Shown: positions 1 through 12,764, numbered from the stretch's first letter. The stretch: 64,000 bases of DNA from Otatea glauca (GCA_036346275.1 CM070717.1:4957178-5021177), one strand, 5' to 3'. Program-made: numbers and translations. The notes: generated from the letters alone by a model not told the origin.

Positions 1-895
1 ATACTTCCTCGAGATGAGTATAGAGTAGATGTCAAAGAGACCGATGATGGTATATATATTAATTAATTGAGCATGTAAAGCTTGTTACAGCATGCAACCT
101 CTTGAGTTTATGTAGGAAAGAAATCTATAGAAACAGGGAGGTCCACATACCCGTAAGGAAACTGTTAAATGGCACTGGATTTAACACTTTCTCAGCCTTC
201 TCGAGATGACGCCTGTCAGGAGACAAATGTAAGCATGGGCAGAAATGAAAAGGATCGAATAAAGAGTCAAGACAATATGAACTTCGTGTTCTGGCCAAAC
301 CTGTTCAAAGCAGCTACTGCTCTTCCCTCCGGACTCTTTAGATACCAATCCAGCCTTTCCATCCAGCACATTAGACACAGTCCCATTCTCAATCAGAAAC
401 AACGAAATCTTAAGCATAAAGACTGAAACTGACAACCATTGAATCATAGAAATCACATTTTTTAAACTGGTTATGGAAATTCAAAATTTTTTGGAACTAC
501 AATGTAAATATGCTGTCACATGTAAAATTCCCTAGTTTTCTTCTATAATCAAGGATCAAATATTGTGAAGATATGGTATAGTTTGTACTATGGAGACATA
601 TTGTCACATCCATTAAACATACCCATGAAAATGTATTTTTCCAGAAGCCAAACAAATAGAAATCTACGAAGCATGGAAATACACTCTGAATATAGCTATC
701 TGTCCCTATCTGAGCTATTTTGGTCACAAACAAATGCTCGGCATGAAAATTTGGGTTAACTTGGAGCTGCTGCAGACCCTAGCTCCAGCTGTAAGGCTTC
801 CCTGTTCTAGCCCATTCACATTCGCATTTTTCATCAACAACTAAAGACTAAACACTGCAAGAAACACTTGAGCCACAGTAATGTAGAGCCCAAGC
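1..895. other. non-coding stretch, no gene recognised
   Basis: Only short open frames on both strands occur here, none with a recognisable domain. The DNA is AT-rich and unique-looking compared with the rest of the window. It appears to continue after about 1808, so the block at 896-1808 is probably an insertion into it. I see no promoter, RNA gene or repeat that I can support. Confidence 0.4.
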
Positions 896-1808
896 AGGCT
901 TCAAAAAGCCGACAAAAACCGGTCGATTTTCGCGAAAACCGACTGTGCCAAGCTGGTTCGGCAATTAAAACCGCTTGGCAAACCGTTCAGTTCAAATGTA
1001 AATTATAAAAATTTGAAGAAAAATTTAGCAAAAATTGTTAAAATTTCTGTGTGAGGTCCTGAGGCAATGATAATGATTATATTAAATTTTAATATTATTA
1101 TCAGATTGTGTATTTTTTTAAAAATTCTGAAAGTGATATTGTCACAATATATGCTCTTCAATTTTTATTTTCTAGGGGCACAAAATAAAGTATAATATTT
1201 CTTAAACTTTTTTTTGATGTTATAACGTAATTAAAATGATGTTGTATAATTCTCAGATGATGATCGCATATGTTTATTTTTTAAAAATTCTGAAAGTGCT
1301 ATTATCATTATATATGCTCTTCTATTTTTGATTTTATATAGGAACTAAATGAAGTCTAATATTTCTGAAAATTTTAGTACATGATCCTTTGGCACTAGTT
1401 ATGGTTACATTAAAATTTAAGAATATAATAAATCATTAATATTTATAAAAATCTGATAGTGTATTTGTTCCTTTTCATTAATTGATGTTTTGGATTTTTT
1501 AGAAGAAATAAATGATTTCAAAAATTGTTTAAATTTCTCTGAGGTGTTTTATAGATTAATTGGGATTTTTTTTTAATTTTTTCAAAAAAATTCAAATTTT
1601 CCAATTTTTTCTTGCATTTCAAAATTTTTCCTTCTGTCATCGGTTTTTGACCAAAACCGACCAGTTTTCATCTTTTTTGAATCTGTTTGACCGGCCAGTT
1701 TGATTTTTGCAAACCGTTCGATTTTTACTGAAATTCGGTCGAAATTCGTGAAAAACCGATGTCGAGCTGATATCTAATTTCGGTTCGAAAATAAAAATGC
1801 TAACCCTG
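896..1808. mobile_element. degenerate AT-rich DNA element with CGGTTTT-type ends (unclassified)
   Basis: The two ends are rich in related motifs in opposite orientation: aaaaaccggtcgattttcg near 915 and cggtttttgaccaaaaccg near 1641, with caaaccgttc at both ends (near 980 and 1710). The core of about 600 bp is very AT-rich and has no coding potential. This looks like an old non-autonomous DNA transposon. The terminal inverted repeats are too diverged to define exact ends, and I could not assign a TSD. Confidence 0.35.
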
Positions 1809-1974
1809 CCAAGAGGTGCAAGAAATTTCTAAACCATCTCAACCAAATGGCAAGATTTCTATATCCAAGCCTACTCATTTGATGCGCAGCAACATAAATC
1901 GAATCAAAAACATGTAATTCTTTTTTTTCTTAGCTTTGAGGTCCGTAGTGCCACATTCTCACAGATAAACTATG

Positions 1975-3300
1975 TGAAATGACACCACCTGCAACTGAAA
2001 TCTTAATGGTGAGGATTGTGAATGTGAAACCCTCTATGGCTAGGAAGGCAGAGTGTGCATACAGTACTAGTCCTATGATCAGTACATATATTCACAAAAT
2101 TGATAACACATCTCTACACAATATATTACATATAATAGCGAAAGCATTTATACAATATGGCTTACAAAGCCGAACAGAGAGGAACGGGAAAATCAAAAGT
2201 CTTGTAGTTTGCCAAAATAACCCTCAAGCAATTGACAAGTATGAGACCTTGGAAAAAGCTCGTTGTAATATTCCTCGTAAACTACAGTATAGAAATATTG
2301 TTGAGGTTTTCTGTTCCTTCACCTAAAAAAAATAACAATAGCAAGGTTGTGTATATTGCGTACTCAGTAAGACTTGTGGTATATGCAAATCTATAATAAA
2401 TGTAGGCTATATCATAGAAAAAGTTTCTACGGTTATTTTGTATAAAGTCAATTTGAATTATAAATACTAAATAGTAGATTGAAAGCAGAATTTTGTAAAA
2501 CAATTTGATAAGTATGTAAGCATAAATAAAGCAACTCGCAGTCCTCCATGACATAAGCAAAAATTCAAATCATCCCCTGCTAACACATGGTATAAAATTA
2601 GTCCTCGTCAACACATGGCATAATAGCTGAAACCAATCTTTGTCAACACATGGCATAGCATTGAATCATCTGAAGGGTAAACTTTCCAATCAATATTTCC
2701 AAATCCAATCTATTTTTATGAAAATATGAAAACATCTAACTAAGTGATGACTTTACCAACTGCTCTTGAGCACGGCGCGATTTTTTGAAAAGTTTTAACT
2801 CTGCAGAGGTGTACAACTTTACTCACAAGTCATGACCTTTTCTTTTTCTCATTGTTTCATGCTTCCATTGGTGTGTGGCCAGAATATTCATGACGAAAAC
2901 CTTTACATTAACTAGGTTAACTTTGCATCAGCTCGGTGATGTCAAACCCTTACTATGGTGACGAAAATAAACACTCACATTCTCAAAACCATGATAGTTC
3001 ACTCTTATCATTCATATCACAACCATGGCAGTTCACTCTCGCCAAAACCATTTCCCCCATAGCAAGGTATACACCGTTACATTGGTAGACGTTGGTTCCA
3101 TCACCTTGGTGTGAACGCCCCTTCGAGCAACCTCTATCCGGAAACCCGTGCTACTCAAACCTTCCAATGTGCAAAGTTAAACTAGATAACTTAATTGGTT
3201 TAAGACTGTCTCATACCAGTACTTGTGGTTGTACGATTACCTTGGCCTGAAAACAACACAGTAGCTCGATCCTTAATCCGATCCAAATGAGAAATCTCCC
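1975..3300. repeat. LTR-like repeat, diverged copy 1
   Basis: This stretch is collinear with 3346-3856 plus 6426-7100. Shared blocks include cagtactagtcc (2061 and 3401), the 'gcagtcctccatga' block (2539 and 6464), several aacacatggcata-type blocks, and ggccagaat.ttcatgacgaaaa (2878 and 6780). Divergence is high, with many indels, so the copies are old. The repeat resembles LTR sequence but shows no coding region. The 3' end of this copy cannot be fixed. Confidence 0.5.
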
Positions 3301-3969
3301 CCTATCCACATATAATTCTATCCCTCGCACTTCCGGCTATTGCCATGTAACGACCCTCCTTTTTGGTACAAAATACTAAGAAGGATGATCTATGTACATA
3401 CAGTACTAGTCCCATTATCAGTGGCTAGTACGCACATTTATAACAATTGATAACACATCCATACTCATTATTACAAATGATAATGGTAGTTTTTACAATA
3501 AGGTCTTACAAAGCAAAGTATATTGCAGTAGAAGAAAGCAAAAGTCTTGTAGTGTGCCTATCCAACCCTTAGGCAACTTCAAGGCATAAACCCTAAAAAA
3601 ACTCGCTAACATAATTCCCGTAACCTGCGTCAAAGTATATGTTTTTTTGGAGGTTCACTATTTTCATCTGAACCAACAAATAAGCAAGGGTGAGTACTTT
3701 TGTACTCAGCAGGACTTAAGGTGTATTGCAAAATGCAGTAAATGTAAGCTATGTCAAATGAGGCTTCTATGGTTAATTTGTATAAAGTGAAAATTAACAT
3801 GTAAATCAAGTAGTAACTTGCAAAATGAAATTTGTAAAAGCAAGTTTGAGAGGTATTGAAAGATCGAAAAAAGGCGACTAGAGGGGGTGAATAGGAGCCA
3901 AATAAAATTTTCGAATAAACTCTCACCCTAGATTCAAACCACAAAAAAATACCAGAAAGAAACTGCACT

Positions 3970-4340
3970 AGTCGGGTATCTCTGGTCGGATGAACAGTTC
4001 CCCCGACCTACAGAGTTCGGATGAACAGTACTCAGGATGAATAGTGTTCGGGTGAATAAGACTTCGATCAAAGACTCGGTCGGTGAACAAGACTTCGACC
4101 AAGTGGTTGGATGAACAGTGCTCCCGACCTGAAGTGGTTGGATGAACAGTACTCGAGTGAATCGTGTTCGGATGAACAGTACCCCTCGACCAAAGATCGG
4201 TCTGATGAATGATACTCCCGACCAAGTGGTCGGATGAATGATGCTCCCGACCAAGTGGACGGATGAACATTACTCGGGGTGAATAGTGTTCGGTGAATAA
4301 GATTTCCCCAAAGACCGGCCTGATGAATGAGATTCGGGTG
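3970..4340. repeat. imperfect tandem repeat inside the solo LTR
   Basis: The motif ggatgaacagtactcgggtg / gaatagtgttcgg recurs many times with interspersed tcggatgaatgatactcccg variants. Open frames here on the minus strand simply translate the repeat and are not genes. Confidence 0.7.
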
Positions 4341-5183
4341 AATAGTAAAATCGATGCGATCTTAAAAACAAAATCTATGTAACTTTTGATCGGTGATCCA
4401 AAAATAGTGAAAATTTGTGTGCACCTCCTAAGGATGTCAGAACCTATTTCAATCATCAATCGAAGGAATTGATACCAAGGTTCCGTCTCTTTTCAGTTTA
4501 ACAAATGCAACACCAAAAACAGAGTCACGAACACGACTTCACCCTAACTTGCTGGTGGGAGTTGATGGTCGAATATCCTTGGATGACTCTCCACAAATCA
4601 CAGCAAGTAAGTACATGGAGAAACAACCCTTCAAATAGAAACACTATCTGAAAACTAGGCACAGAAATTGGTTTCTTGCAAAACTGAATAGAAGAGGTTG
4701 TAGATTACCTAGATGATTGGGATATGATCTATAGAAGATTCATCCAGCAATCTTTCATCCTTGGCAACAAGAACCAGAAGCCAATCAAGATTAAAGAACT
4801 GCAAGTCACACGTTTACGCACTTTAAGAACACACAGATTTACAAACTTGCAACAAGAACGCAAGGATTGTCTAGATGATTGAAAGCACCGAATCCAGAGA
4901 AGAGTTCATCAATCATGAATTTCAACAAAGACTCAATAGCATGTAGAAGGATATGAGGCAAATCCAAATTACGTAAAGTAAATTGCAAGTAAGTAAATGC
5001 GGAATTTAGATAACAGAATTTAAGTGCGTAATGTAAATACGTAAGGGAAATGAAACAAGAACATAAATGAAGAACATTTCATTTCTGGAAGGGAGGTTTA
5101 CAAAGCCTCACAACAAAGTGGGCAAAACTCAAATGAGCAAAGAAACCTCGAACCTTCAAAGAGGGGAGGCTGCCCCTACCCCT

Positions 5184-5198
5184 CTATTTATAGTGACC
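5184..5198 (-). promoter_or_regulatory. TATA box of the solo LTR
   Basis: The minus strand reads TATAAATAGAGGGGT here, a strong plant TATA box. It sits about 1.2 kb from the right-hand (5') end of the LTR, which fits the U3/R junction of a long LTR. Confidence 0.5.
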
Positions 5199-5829
5199 TG
5201 GGATCAATTCTCACCTTTGGATGTTCTGCTTCAAACCTAAGCCAACATCCAAGAGCCAGGATTTGATCCTTACACTATCACTCCCAACAACTCTCAACTA
5301 CTCACGTACACTTTCCTCACCTGCTCACCCTCTCTCAAGGAGACACCCCTCTCCCTGTCTATTTGTAGCAGGCTTGGACCACCTACCACCCTTGGATGAG
5401 CCTCTAAACCCTAGAGCACTCCATCAAGGGCTGAGATTTTACCCACTCACACAGCTATGCATGGGCTGACCCGAAACCCAACAACACAACGGGTTTTGCA
5501 CGCTTTTCAAATCATACTAACTTGACCCGCTACTCTATCTTCCTGACCGCGATCCAACGGTCCTCCTTGATCAGAGCAGCTCCAAGTTAGCATCTCATCC
5601 ATTCCTTTGTCTTCTTGGCTTGCGCTACTTCTTCGCCTCACCATCTTTGGCGACACCTTGATCATCCGGACCTCGGCTCTCCCAAACCTAGTCCTCGATC
5701 TCCTTCGCCTCACCATGACCTAGCTCCAAAGTCCTACAACCATCACAAACAAGGGAACCACATCACATAGCAATGTCCAACAACACATATCCATCTCAAC
5801 AGAAAGATATACACTACGCTGACCAGCAA

Positions 5830-6310
5830 AAACCCTGACCACACGTGGTCTGACCACTGGTCTCCATCCCGACCACTCGATGTCTGACCACTGGTCTCCG
5901 ACCAGCCAAGGCCCAGACCACTCGGGGTCGGATCACTGGTCTCCAACCAAACAAAGACCTGACCACTCGGGATCAGACGACTGGTCTCTGACTCAACCAC
6001 TCGGAGTCGGACGACTGGTCTCTGACTCAACCACTCGGAGTCGGACGACTGGTCTCCGACCAGCGAGAGCCCCGACCACTCGGGGTCAGACGACTGGTCT
6101 CCGACCAGCGAGAACCCGACCACTCGGGGTTGGACGACTGGTCTCCGACCAGTGAGAGCCCCGACCACTCGGGGTCGGACGACTGGTCTCCGACAGCTGA
6201 GAGCCCCGACCACTCGAGGTCGAACGACTGGTCTCCCTCTCGACCAGTGAAAGCCTCCGACCACTCGGGGTCGGACGACTGGTCTCCGACCAGCCAAAGC
6301 CCCGAAGCCG
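5830..6310. repeat. 36-44-bp tandem array (GACCACTCGG...GACTGGTCTCC)
   Basis: At least ten units of ccgaccactcggggtcggac followed by gactggtctccgaccag occur, with each unit itself partly palindromic (ccgac...gtcgg). Several long open frames on both strands here are by-products of the repeat period and carry no domain. It lies in the U3-like part of the solo LTR. Confidence 0.75.
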
Positions 6311-6785
6311 GTAGACCAACACTCAAAATGCTTCAAACCCAAATCAATTTAAAACAACACAAGCTCAAAACTCATCAATTACTCATCACACATAAGGATA
6401 GACCTCCACATGGTCTTTCAGGTATATAAATAAATGAGAGTAGTATAGCATAGAATAACTCACAGTCCTCCATGAATGTGAGAATCGCACTATTTCTTGC
6501 CAACATATAGTATAAATCCAGTTCTTGTAAACACATGGCACAACAGCTAATATCAATACTTACCAACACATGGTATAGTATTGAATCATCTGCAGGGTAA
6601 GCTTTCTGAAACATTCCTTTTTCAAAATAATAAAACATCTAACTAGTGTCAGTTCACTAAGTCTCCCATAACTATGGGTATGGCTTCTCGAACAGATTTA
6701 CACTCTGTAGAGGTGTACAACTTTACCCACAAGTTATGACCTTTTATTTTTTCCGCTATTTTCATACTTCTTTGGCATGTGGCCA

Positions 6786-6848
6786 GAATGTTCATGACGA
6801 AAATCTTTACATTAACTATGTTCATGACGAAAATCTTTACATTAACTA
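6786..6848. repeat. 31-bp tandem duplication
   Basis: gttcatgacgaaaatctttacattaactatg-type sequence occurs twice head to tail, where the homologous repeat copy near 2889 has it once. It is a recent local duplication. Confidence 0.8.
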
Positions 6849-7285
6849 TGACATACCTTTCCTATGATGACAGAATATATTTGTACACTCATTGTACTCT
6901 CAAAAGGCTATTCCTTATGAGTCCTCACTTCCCCATGCTCTAAACCAGTGGAAGATATTTGTATAATGTTGTACTCTTAACAGTTGCTCCTGTTAAGTTC
7001 TCACTCCCCCATCATAGTAAGACGTACACTGTTTCATTGGTATGTAGAAACCACTGGACCCTACCACCTATTGCTATCATTTCCGCTTTGCTCTTTTGCT
7101 ATGTAATGTCATTTGTCTGGTTGACCCCTTCATTGTCAAACTAGTCATGTGAGACCTAATTTTAGATACTTATCACTAAATATTATTTAACTTCTTGTTA
7201 TGTGTGGTTGTGTGTACCAGTGACTGATCGTGGGACTAGCACAGAGGATACATAGGGTTCGGAAACTCAGTTTTTGGGTCTGACA

Positions 7286-9160
7286 TTATCATTTGCTATA
7301 CCATGATCATTTGTCACTCTAGGATGAATAATTATTAGTTGGTTACTAGTAAAATATCAACGAGGGTTGGTTTAAAATTTGTTAGCATGCTTATCCATGC
7401 AACAAATAATTGGAATCATTGAAACGCAAGTTCAAAATTGACTAATTGTCCATAGAATATATTTATGAAAATGGTACGTCATGTGTTGTCATATGACGAT
7501 GATGTTGATGGCATATGTTGTACGATAATCAACTGGGATAGTAAATGATATAAATTGAGACAAGTGGCAAATGACTATGTGTCATAGTAGGCCTGTGTGA
7601 CATTGGATTGATGATTATGTGTAAATCAATTGATAATGGTGAATAATTAGAAATCTTGCATCGATCAATTAAGGACTTTCATCCTGGTGCGGTGAGGAAG
7701 AGACAATGGGAGAGGAAGGCACTCGAGTGAGGGGGCCGACCTGGTGTGGTGGCGGCACATATCTGTTCGGCTACGCGCATGAGAGAGGGAGAGGAAGAAG
7801 CGGCGGTTGTACTCAATTTAGAGCAATGCTATTCTCAATTGATGCCAACACAACATACTATTAACAGTAGCATTAGATTTGTACTTGTACTTTCTACCGA
7901 TATACTCAGGCAGATAATGCGAAACAGTGAATCCAACACATCTACATGGATCACTTGTGAGCTGAATGCTTCTCTTCTCGTGCAGCACGAAATTGGTTAG
8001 CAAACTAATTAAGTTCATAGCTGAGATGGGAATCAAATTCTATGAGTTCAATCTATTTATAAACAATTACAAGATCATATAGATATTTTGCAGCACAAAA
8101 ATGCTATAATTTTCCTCTTTGCCAAATGATGAAGCATATTGCAGAAAATGATCGAGAGAACTGCTTTTAGGATGAGAGACCACTACCAGTTACATCAATC
8201 ATGGATAACTTAGTGCTCCTCGCTTGCTTACTGTTGCTCCGATTCCCAAGTTGGTGTTAAAAACTGTAGAAATAGAACGAAAAATCAAGATGTCAGAGCA
8301 GTGCTCAGTGACAGAACGGATGAACACAGCTGTATTGCTGAAGTCACAGCTGATGGAAAATATCTGGAGCCATCCTCAGAACAGAATGACACAATTTCAT
8401 ACAAATTTTACTGCAAGCTTATATTTCAACTTTCAATAGAAGCTTGTCGCAACTGTTGAAGCAGCTGGTAACTAACAAAGCAACTCACACCAGCTGGTAC
8501 GGACAACTAAATGACCTGAAGAATGAGTAGAACCAGATAATTAAGAATACACGCAAATAAACCAAATACATATCCAGGCAGCATTAGCATGCTGCTCGTC
8601 AATCACAGACAAACTCTGTGTTTAGTCTTTTGCAAGCAACACACACCATGGGGTTCTCTTATGTGACTGATACACACCACAGGCACAAATGTCCCTCTTA
8701 TTTCAAGCAGACACATAACCACAATCCAAACCAAATATATGGTAGGTTAGACTCCGAAAAGACACACAAATTAACATAGTTTCAAACACACCAGCTTGGT
8801 GGATGCACGGTAGCATGCACCAAACACCATAAAAACACACAACTTAGCAAGCAAACAGTTGAACCGTTGTGGCCATGGAAGCAGTAGAAAGCTGCAAGAA
8901 GTCCTCTGTATTTCCACCACCAAACCTACAGAGGTGATGATATGACTGATTAATGTAAGCCGAATTGATAGTAAAGACAACCGAATAGATGAGCAGATTA
9001 ATGAATTTAGTACACAGTGAGATTAGATTGTTGATATACACCTTATGTATGTAGAGATTGTTGCAGATATATACACAGGATCTGTTGATGTTATCGTATA
9101 TAATACATACATGAAAGAAAAAACAAGGGAGAGCATGGATATATATACCTGAGCGGTGAT
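7286..9160. other. non-coding stretch between repeat and NLR pseudogene
   Basis: I see no recognisable gene. A short GA/GC-richer patch lies at 7690-7805. The part nearest 9160 is probably the 3' untranslated region of the minus-strand NLR remnant: after its stop, a GCTCAG|GTATAT donor-like site appears near 9152. Short open frames here have no domain. Confidence 0.4.
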
Positions 9161-9166
9161 ACTGGT

Positions 9167-10900
9167 TCACCGGAGAACTGAGCCTCTGCGCAAGGCCATC
9201 TTGTAGTACAGTGAGTGGCATGGCTTGAAGAGAGATGGGTCGTGGCCGGCCTCTAGCCCGTCCCACTCCAGCTTCTCCCACCAGTCCTTCTCACAGTCCA
9301 CAGCAGGGCGGTTGTCTGGATGGTGGTGACCGATGGCCGGGAGGCTCTTGAGGCCCCAGCATCCAACATGGGTGCAGACATCTTGGCTTCACATATCTGC
9401 TGCAAACTAGAGAGATCATGCAGGTAGATGTGCTTCAGCTTTGGGAATTCCAGGACACCTTTTCGATGGTCGGTTTCTATTTTGTTTAGAAACTCCACGG
9501 GGAAAACCTGTCTGAGACCACCACAGTAGACGATGCGGAGGGTCTCCAAGTTGGGAAAATACGATTCTGGGTTATTCCACGACAGCGGGAGGACAAATAC
9601 GAGCCTGGGGCAGGAGTGCAGATGTACGCTTCGTAGCTTTGCAAAGGATATAGTGTCCTCATCCCAAAAGGTCTTTCCTTTTCTCCAAAGGTAGTGGGCC
9701 ATCGGGAGATCAGCCGCCCAAAACGTTTCCAGTTCTTGAAAGCAGAAGACCTTGTAGTTAGTGGCGAAGATAGTGTGCAGCTCGGGACATCTCTCGACAC
9801 GGCACCGCTTGAGACAACGCCATGAAAGATTTTTCCGCTCTCCGACGGGCATCATGCTTTCGGGGATGACAGTGGTGATGGAAGAATTGTGGTGCACGTG
9901 CAATGACTTGATCCGGTTCATCACAAAGATGATAGCATTGATTCCTTGTAAGCTCTCCACATTAGTGTCAATGCATATCATCCTCAGCTGTTGCATTCCA
10001 TTTTTTGGCCACAGTATTGAGTGGAGCTGCTCATATCCCAATAGAATGATTTGCTGGAGACATGGGACATGGACCACCTCACTTTTCAGGTCAAGTGTTT
10101 TGACTGCTATGTCTGAGAGGTCTAGCTCCTCAAGTTTTGGCAATGGCCCACGTAATGAGAAGTCCAGCAATCTTGCACAACCAGCCAAGGAGATACGATA
10201 TATTTTAGCTCCTGCATCTAGGCTGAATGATTCGAGTGATGGAGGGAGTCCTTCTGGGCCAACAAGTTCCAACCCAACACAACCATCTAGAACCAGAGTC
10301 TTGAGGCCAATTGCTCCTGATAAGCTTGGCAGAACTTACATGGTGCTGTTCCTAGAGAGGTCGACGAGCTCCAACTTCCCCATGTCGATGAATTCGTCCT
10401 TTTGGCCTGTCTCCCAAGAGCATGTAGGCTCAGTTATGCGAAGCTTGCGCAGCCTCTGCAGTCGTTGCCAAGCAAGATTGCTATTCCAAATCCTTCCCTT
10501 CTTTATATGTACCTCCCTGATGTTTGCAGCCATTTGCTCTATTATCTCTGGGGATAAAGCCAACTCCCAATCCGTGTTGCATATGTCCAGCACCCATAGG
10601 CTCTGAAAAAATTCCATAGCTGGTATATCTCGCTTCTCCTCTTCTTCTTCTTTTTGTGGTTGATCCTTGCAATCAGTTAATCCAAGGAATCTTAAGCTGC
10701 GGCAACAACAGAAAGGAGGTGAAGAAAAGCTGGAGGTGCACCGACTAAGTTTCAATACACGCAGTTTGTCCGAATGAAGAAACATGTCATTGGGTAATGA
10801 GACAACAAAGGATGTTGACTCTGGAAAAGCTGAAGCTGAAGGATGTTGACTTTGGACAGCCAGGAAAAAGGATGTTGACTCTGGAGGTACGGTCAGGACA
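9167..10900 (-). pseudogene. NLR leucine-rich repeat half (broken)
   Basis: This is the C-terminal LRR region of a grass NLR immune-receptor gene. LRR signatures are clear: LRVLKLSRC, LRFLGLTDC, LEELDLSDIAVKTLDL, CPELHTIF, FPNLETLRIVYCGGLRQVFP. Two breaks are visible. An in-frame TAA at 10333-10335 follows LVDLSRNSTM, and the same frame continues with further LRRs to about 9365. There a frameshift moves the conserved tail (DCEKDWWEKLEWDG, then a TGA at 9167-9169) to another frame. The upstream reading continues to about 10900 without a start codon. It is collinear with the NB-ARC half at 13100-14020, from which a CACTA insertion separates it. Products of this family sense pathogens in the cytoplasm; this copy cannot encode a full receptor. 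Confidence 0.8.
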
Positions 10901-11037
10901 TTTGTCTCTCTGTTTTGTTCACTATTAGAGTAGGTATTTAGGAGGAGTCTTCAGTTCAGAAGCAAAATGTGGTATTGTATTAGATGGGTAATCCTCTATT
11001 CTTATCTGTTGATGCAGGGCAGCACACTACTATAGAA

Positions 11038-11340
11038 AAGGTCATTACAGACGGTTCGGAACCGTCATCACAGACAGTTCGGAACCGTCATCACAGACGG
11101 TTTTTCGAACCGTCTAAACCATGGGTCAGTGATTCACAGACGGTTTATGAACCGTCTGTAATAGAACATAACACAGACGGTTTCAAACTAAAACCGTCTT
11201 TGATATGCAAACATCACAGATGGTTTTACTAAGAACCGTCTGTGATAACAAACTATCACAGACAGTTTTTACTAAGAACCGTCTATGATAACAACTATCA
11301 TAGACGGTTTTTACTATGAACCGCCTGTGATGTTACTTTT
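11038..11340. repeat. left subterminal array of CACTA A (ATCACAGACGGTT)
   Basis: Tandem and inverted copies of cacagacggtt and aaccgtctgtgat occur about every 20-40 bp. In this superfamily such arrays are the binding sites of the TNPA-like accessory protein. Confidence 0.85.
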
Positions 11341-11355
11341 GGAAACAAAAAAATA

Positions 11356-12119
11356 GGGTTAATTAGATATATGCCATTGTAGGAACCGGTTATTCGAGAT
11401 TTGCCATCGTTCCTTTGCTTATTCGAACGATGCCATTATGAAACCGTGCTTATTCGAAATATGCCACCGCTCGCGACACGTGTCCCGTCCGGTCAAACCG
11501 AGCGCAGGACTTAGCCCATTCGGATGATTTTGCCCCTCCGCACGTTCATGTAATTTCTCCTAAGTGAATGGACGTCATTTTAAATGTTAAACATTTTACG
11601 TTAATTTCTAATCCTTATGCCGAAGACCCCGTAGTTGCTAAGGAAGGGCATTGGCAAAGTTAGCATATGAAAGGTTTTAGGACTAGGCCAGAGGACTCCT
11701 GTCCATAAGGCTAGGAAGGCAGGAGCAAAAAGATTGAACTAGCCCACTGGACATAACTTTCCGCGTCTTCTTTCATCTGAGGAAAAAATAAATAGAGCAT
11801 CAAGCAACGCTATTGTTCGGTGCTGACCGGGAAACAACTCAACTAATATAGCAATTCTGCTATTATTACACCAAATATAGTCTACAGAGTTTTAGTTTCT
11901 AAGTCATAACATCTTAATTGGATATATGCCACTGCGGAGGGGCAAAATCGTCCGAATGGGCTGAGTCCTGCGCTCGGTTTGACCGGACGGGACACGTGTC
12001 GCGAGCGGTGGCATATTTCGAATAAGCACGGTTTCGTAATGGCATCGTTCGAATAAGCAAAGGAACGATGGCAAATCTCGAATAACCGGTTCCTACAGTG
12101 GCATATATCCAATTAACCC
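11356..12119. mobile_element. Mutator-type MITE with 187-bp inverted repeats, TSD AAAAAAATA
   Basis: The left arm (11356-11542) and right arm (11933-12119) are inverted repeats. I count about five mismatches over 187 bp. The ends are GGGTTAATT...AATTAACCC. Identical 9-mers AAAAAAATA flank it (11347-11355, 12120-12128), matching the 9-bp TSD of Mutator-like elements. The spacer of about 390 bp has no coding capacity. It is nested in CACTA A, so it is younger than that insertion. Confidence 0.88.
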
Positions 12120-12764
12120 AAAAAAATATTATCACGTATAGATGATATTTCTGTGTTCCAGCTGCTCTGTGCTAGTTCAGGCATAATATAAAAGCTATTG
12201 GATGTGAGATATCCTATGTCACTGCTCTGAAGAACTTGAAAACGCAAAATCGACGAAAAAACTTCGGAGGCCATTTTGAGGCCCTAAACGACGTTTTTTT
12301 GAGATCGACGTTTTTTCGGAGCCTCGCGTGTACTTCTGATATATCCCTCTGATTTAGTCTTATGGTTTTCAAATCGAACTTTTTGTTAGCTTTAAAACAA
12401 GCACAAGAACGTCGCGATCGGAGCTCGTATGCAAAAGTTATGGCCGTTTTACCGAAAGGTGCACGGATCGAAAACGAAAACGCCGCAAGATCAAGAGTGC
12501 AAAAGAGAAGAGAAGAGGGAAAGGAAGAGGAAGAGGAGAGGATGAGCTATAACATTTTAGTTGAACGATTCGAACACCATACTTACCAAACATTCGAAGA
12601 GGTGAGGAAAAAGAAGTGAGAAGAGAGAAGAGAAGAGAAGAGGAGAGCAGGAGAAGTGAGAAGAAAGCAGCAGGAGAAGAGCCGCAAGCTGGCATTTTAA
12701 AGGAAATCGAAAATGAGACGAGCGGAAAGTTCAAATTTAGTGAGAGCATGAAAGTTGAAATATT

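Larger units (their letters stand above)
3857..6420 (-). mobile_element. solo LTR, 2564 bp, TSD GGTAT
   Basis: The element starts TGAAAGATC and ends GGTCTTTCA, giving TG...CA ends inside a short inverted repeat (TGAAAGA/TCTTTCA). It is flanked by identical 5-mers GGTAT at 3852-3856 and 6421-6425. No gag or pol lies inside, and there are no paired LTRs. On the minus strand a TATAAATAGAGGGG promoter motif lies near 5185-5197, so the LTR is probably read right to left. Two tandem arrays are embedded (3970-4340 and 5830-6310). A solo LTR is the simplest reading; a non-autonomous element is the alternative. Confidence 0.75.
3346..7285. repeat. LTR-like repeat, diverged copy 2 (interrupted by a solo LTR)
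   Basis: It begins TGTAACGACCC and ends GGTCTGACA, i.e. TG...CA ends typical of an LTR. Without the 2564-bp insert at 3857-6420 and its duplicated 5 bp, it is about 1.37 kb. It is homologous to the copy at 1975-3300. Flanking 5-mers (tgcca before, ttatc after) do not match, so it is not a clean solo LTR with TSD. It may be one LTR of a rearranged element. It also has a local tandem duplication at 6786-6848. Confidence 0.45.

Noticed and set aside
3934..4459. Long minus-strand open frames with SFIRP/VHPN-type repeats
   Set aside because: They translate a tandem DNA repeat inside a solo LTR; several frames are open at once and no domain is present.
5743..6429. Open frames of up to 199 residues on both strands (SRPTPSG, DHSGSDDWSPT repeats)
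   Set aside because: By-product of the GACCACTCGG array whose unit keeps several frames open.
7200..7285. Clean 5-bp TSD for the LTR-like repeat 3346-7285
   Set aside because: Flanking 5-mers tgcca and ttatc differ, so I do not claim a solo LTR with TSD here.
9761..10606. 281-residue plus-strand open frame
   Set aside because: It lies antisense to the NLR LRR region, which has clear LRR motifs; the plus-strand product has no recognisable domain.
12362..12749. Charged, Arg/Glu-rich frames within CACTA A
   Set aside because: They come from an agaagagaag purine run; no homology to transposase features and no gene structure.
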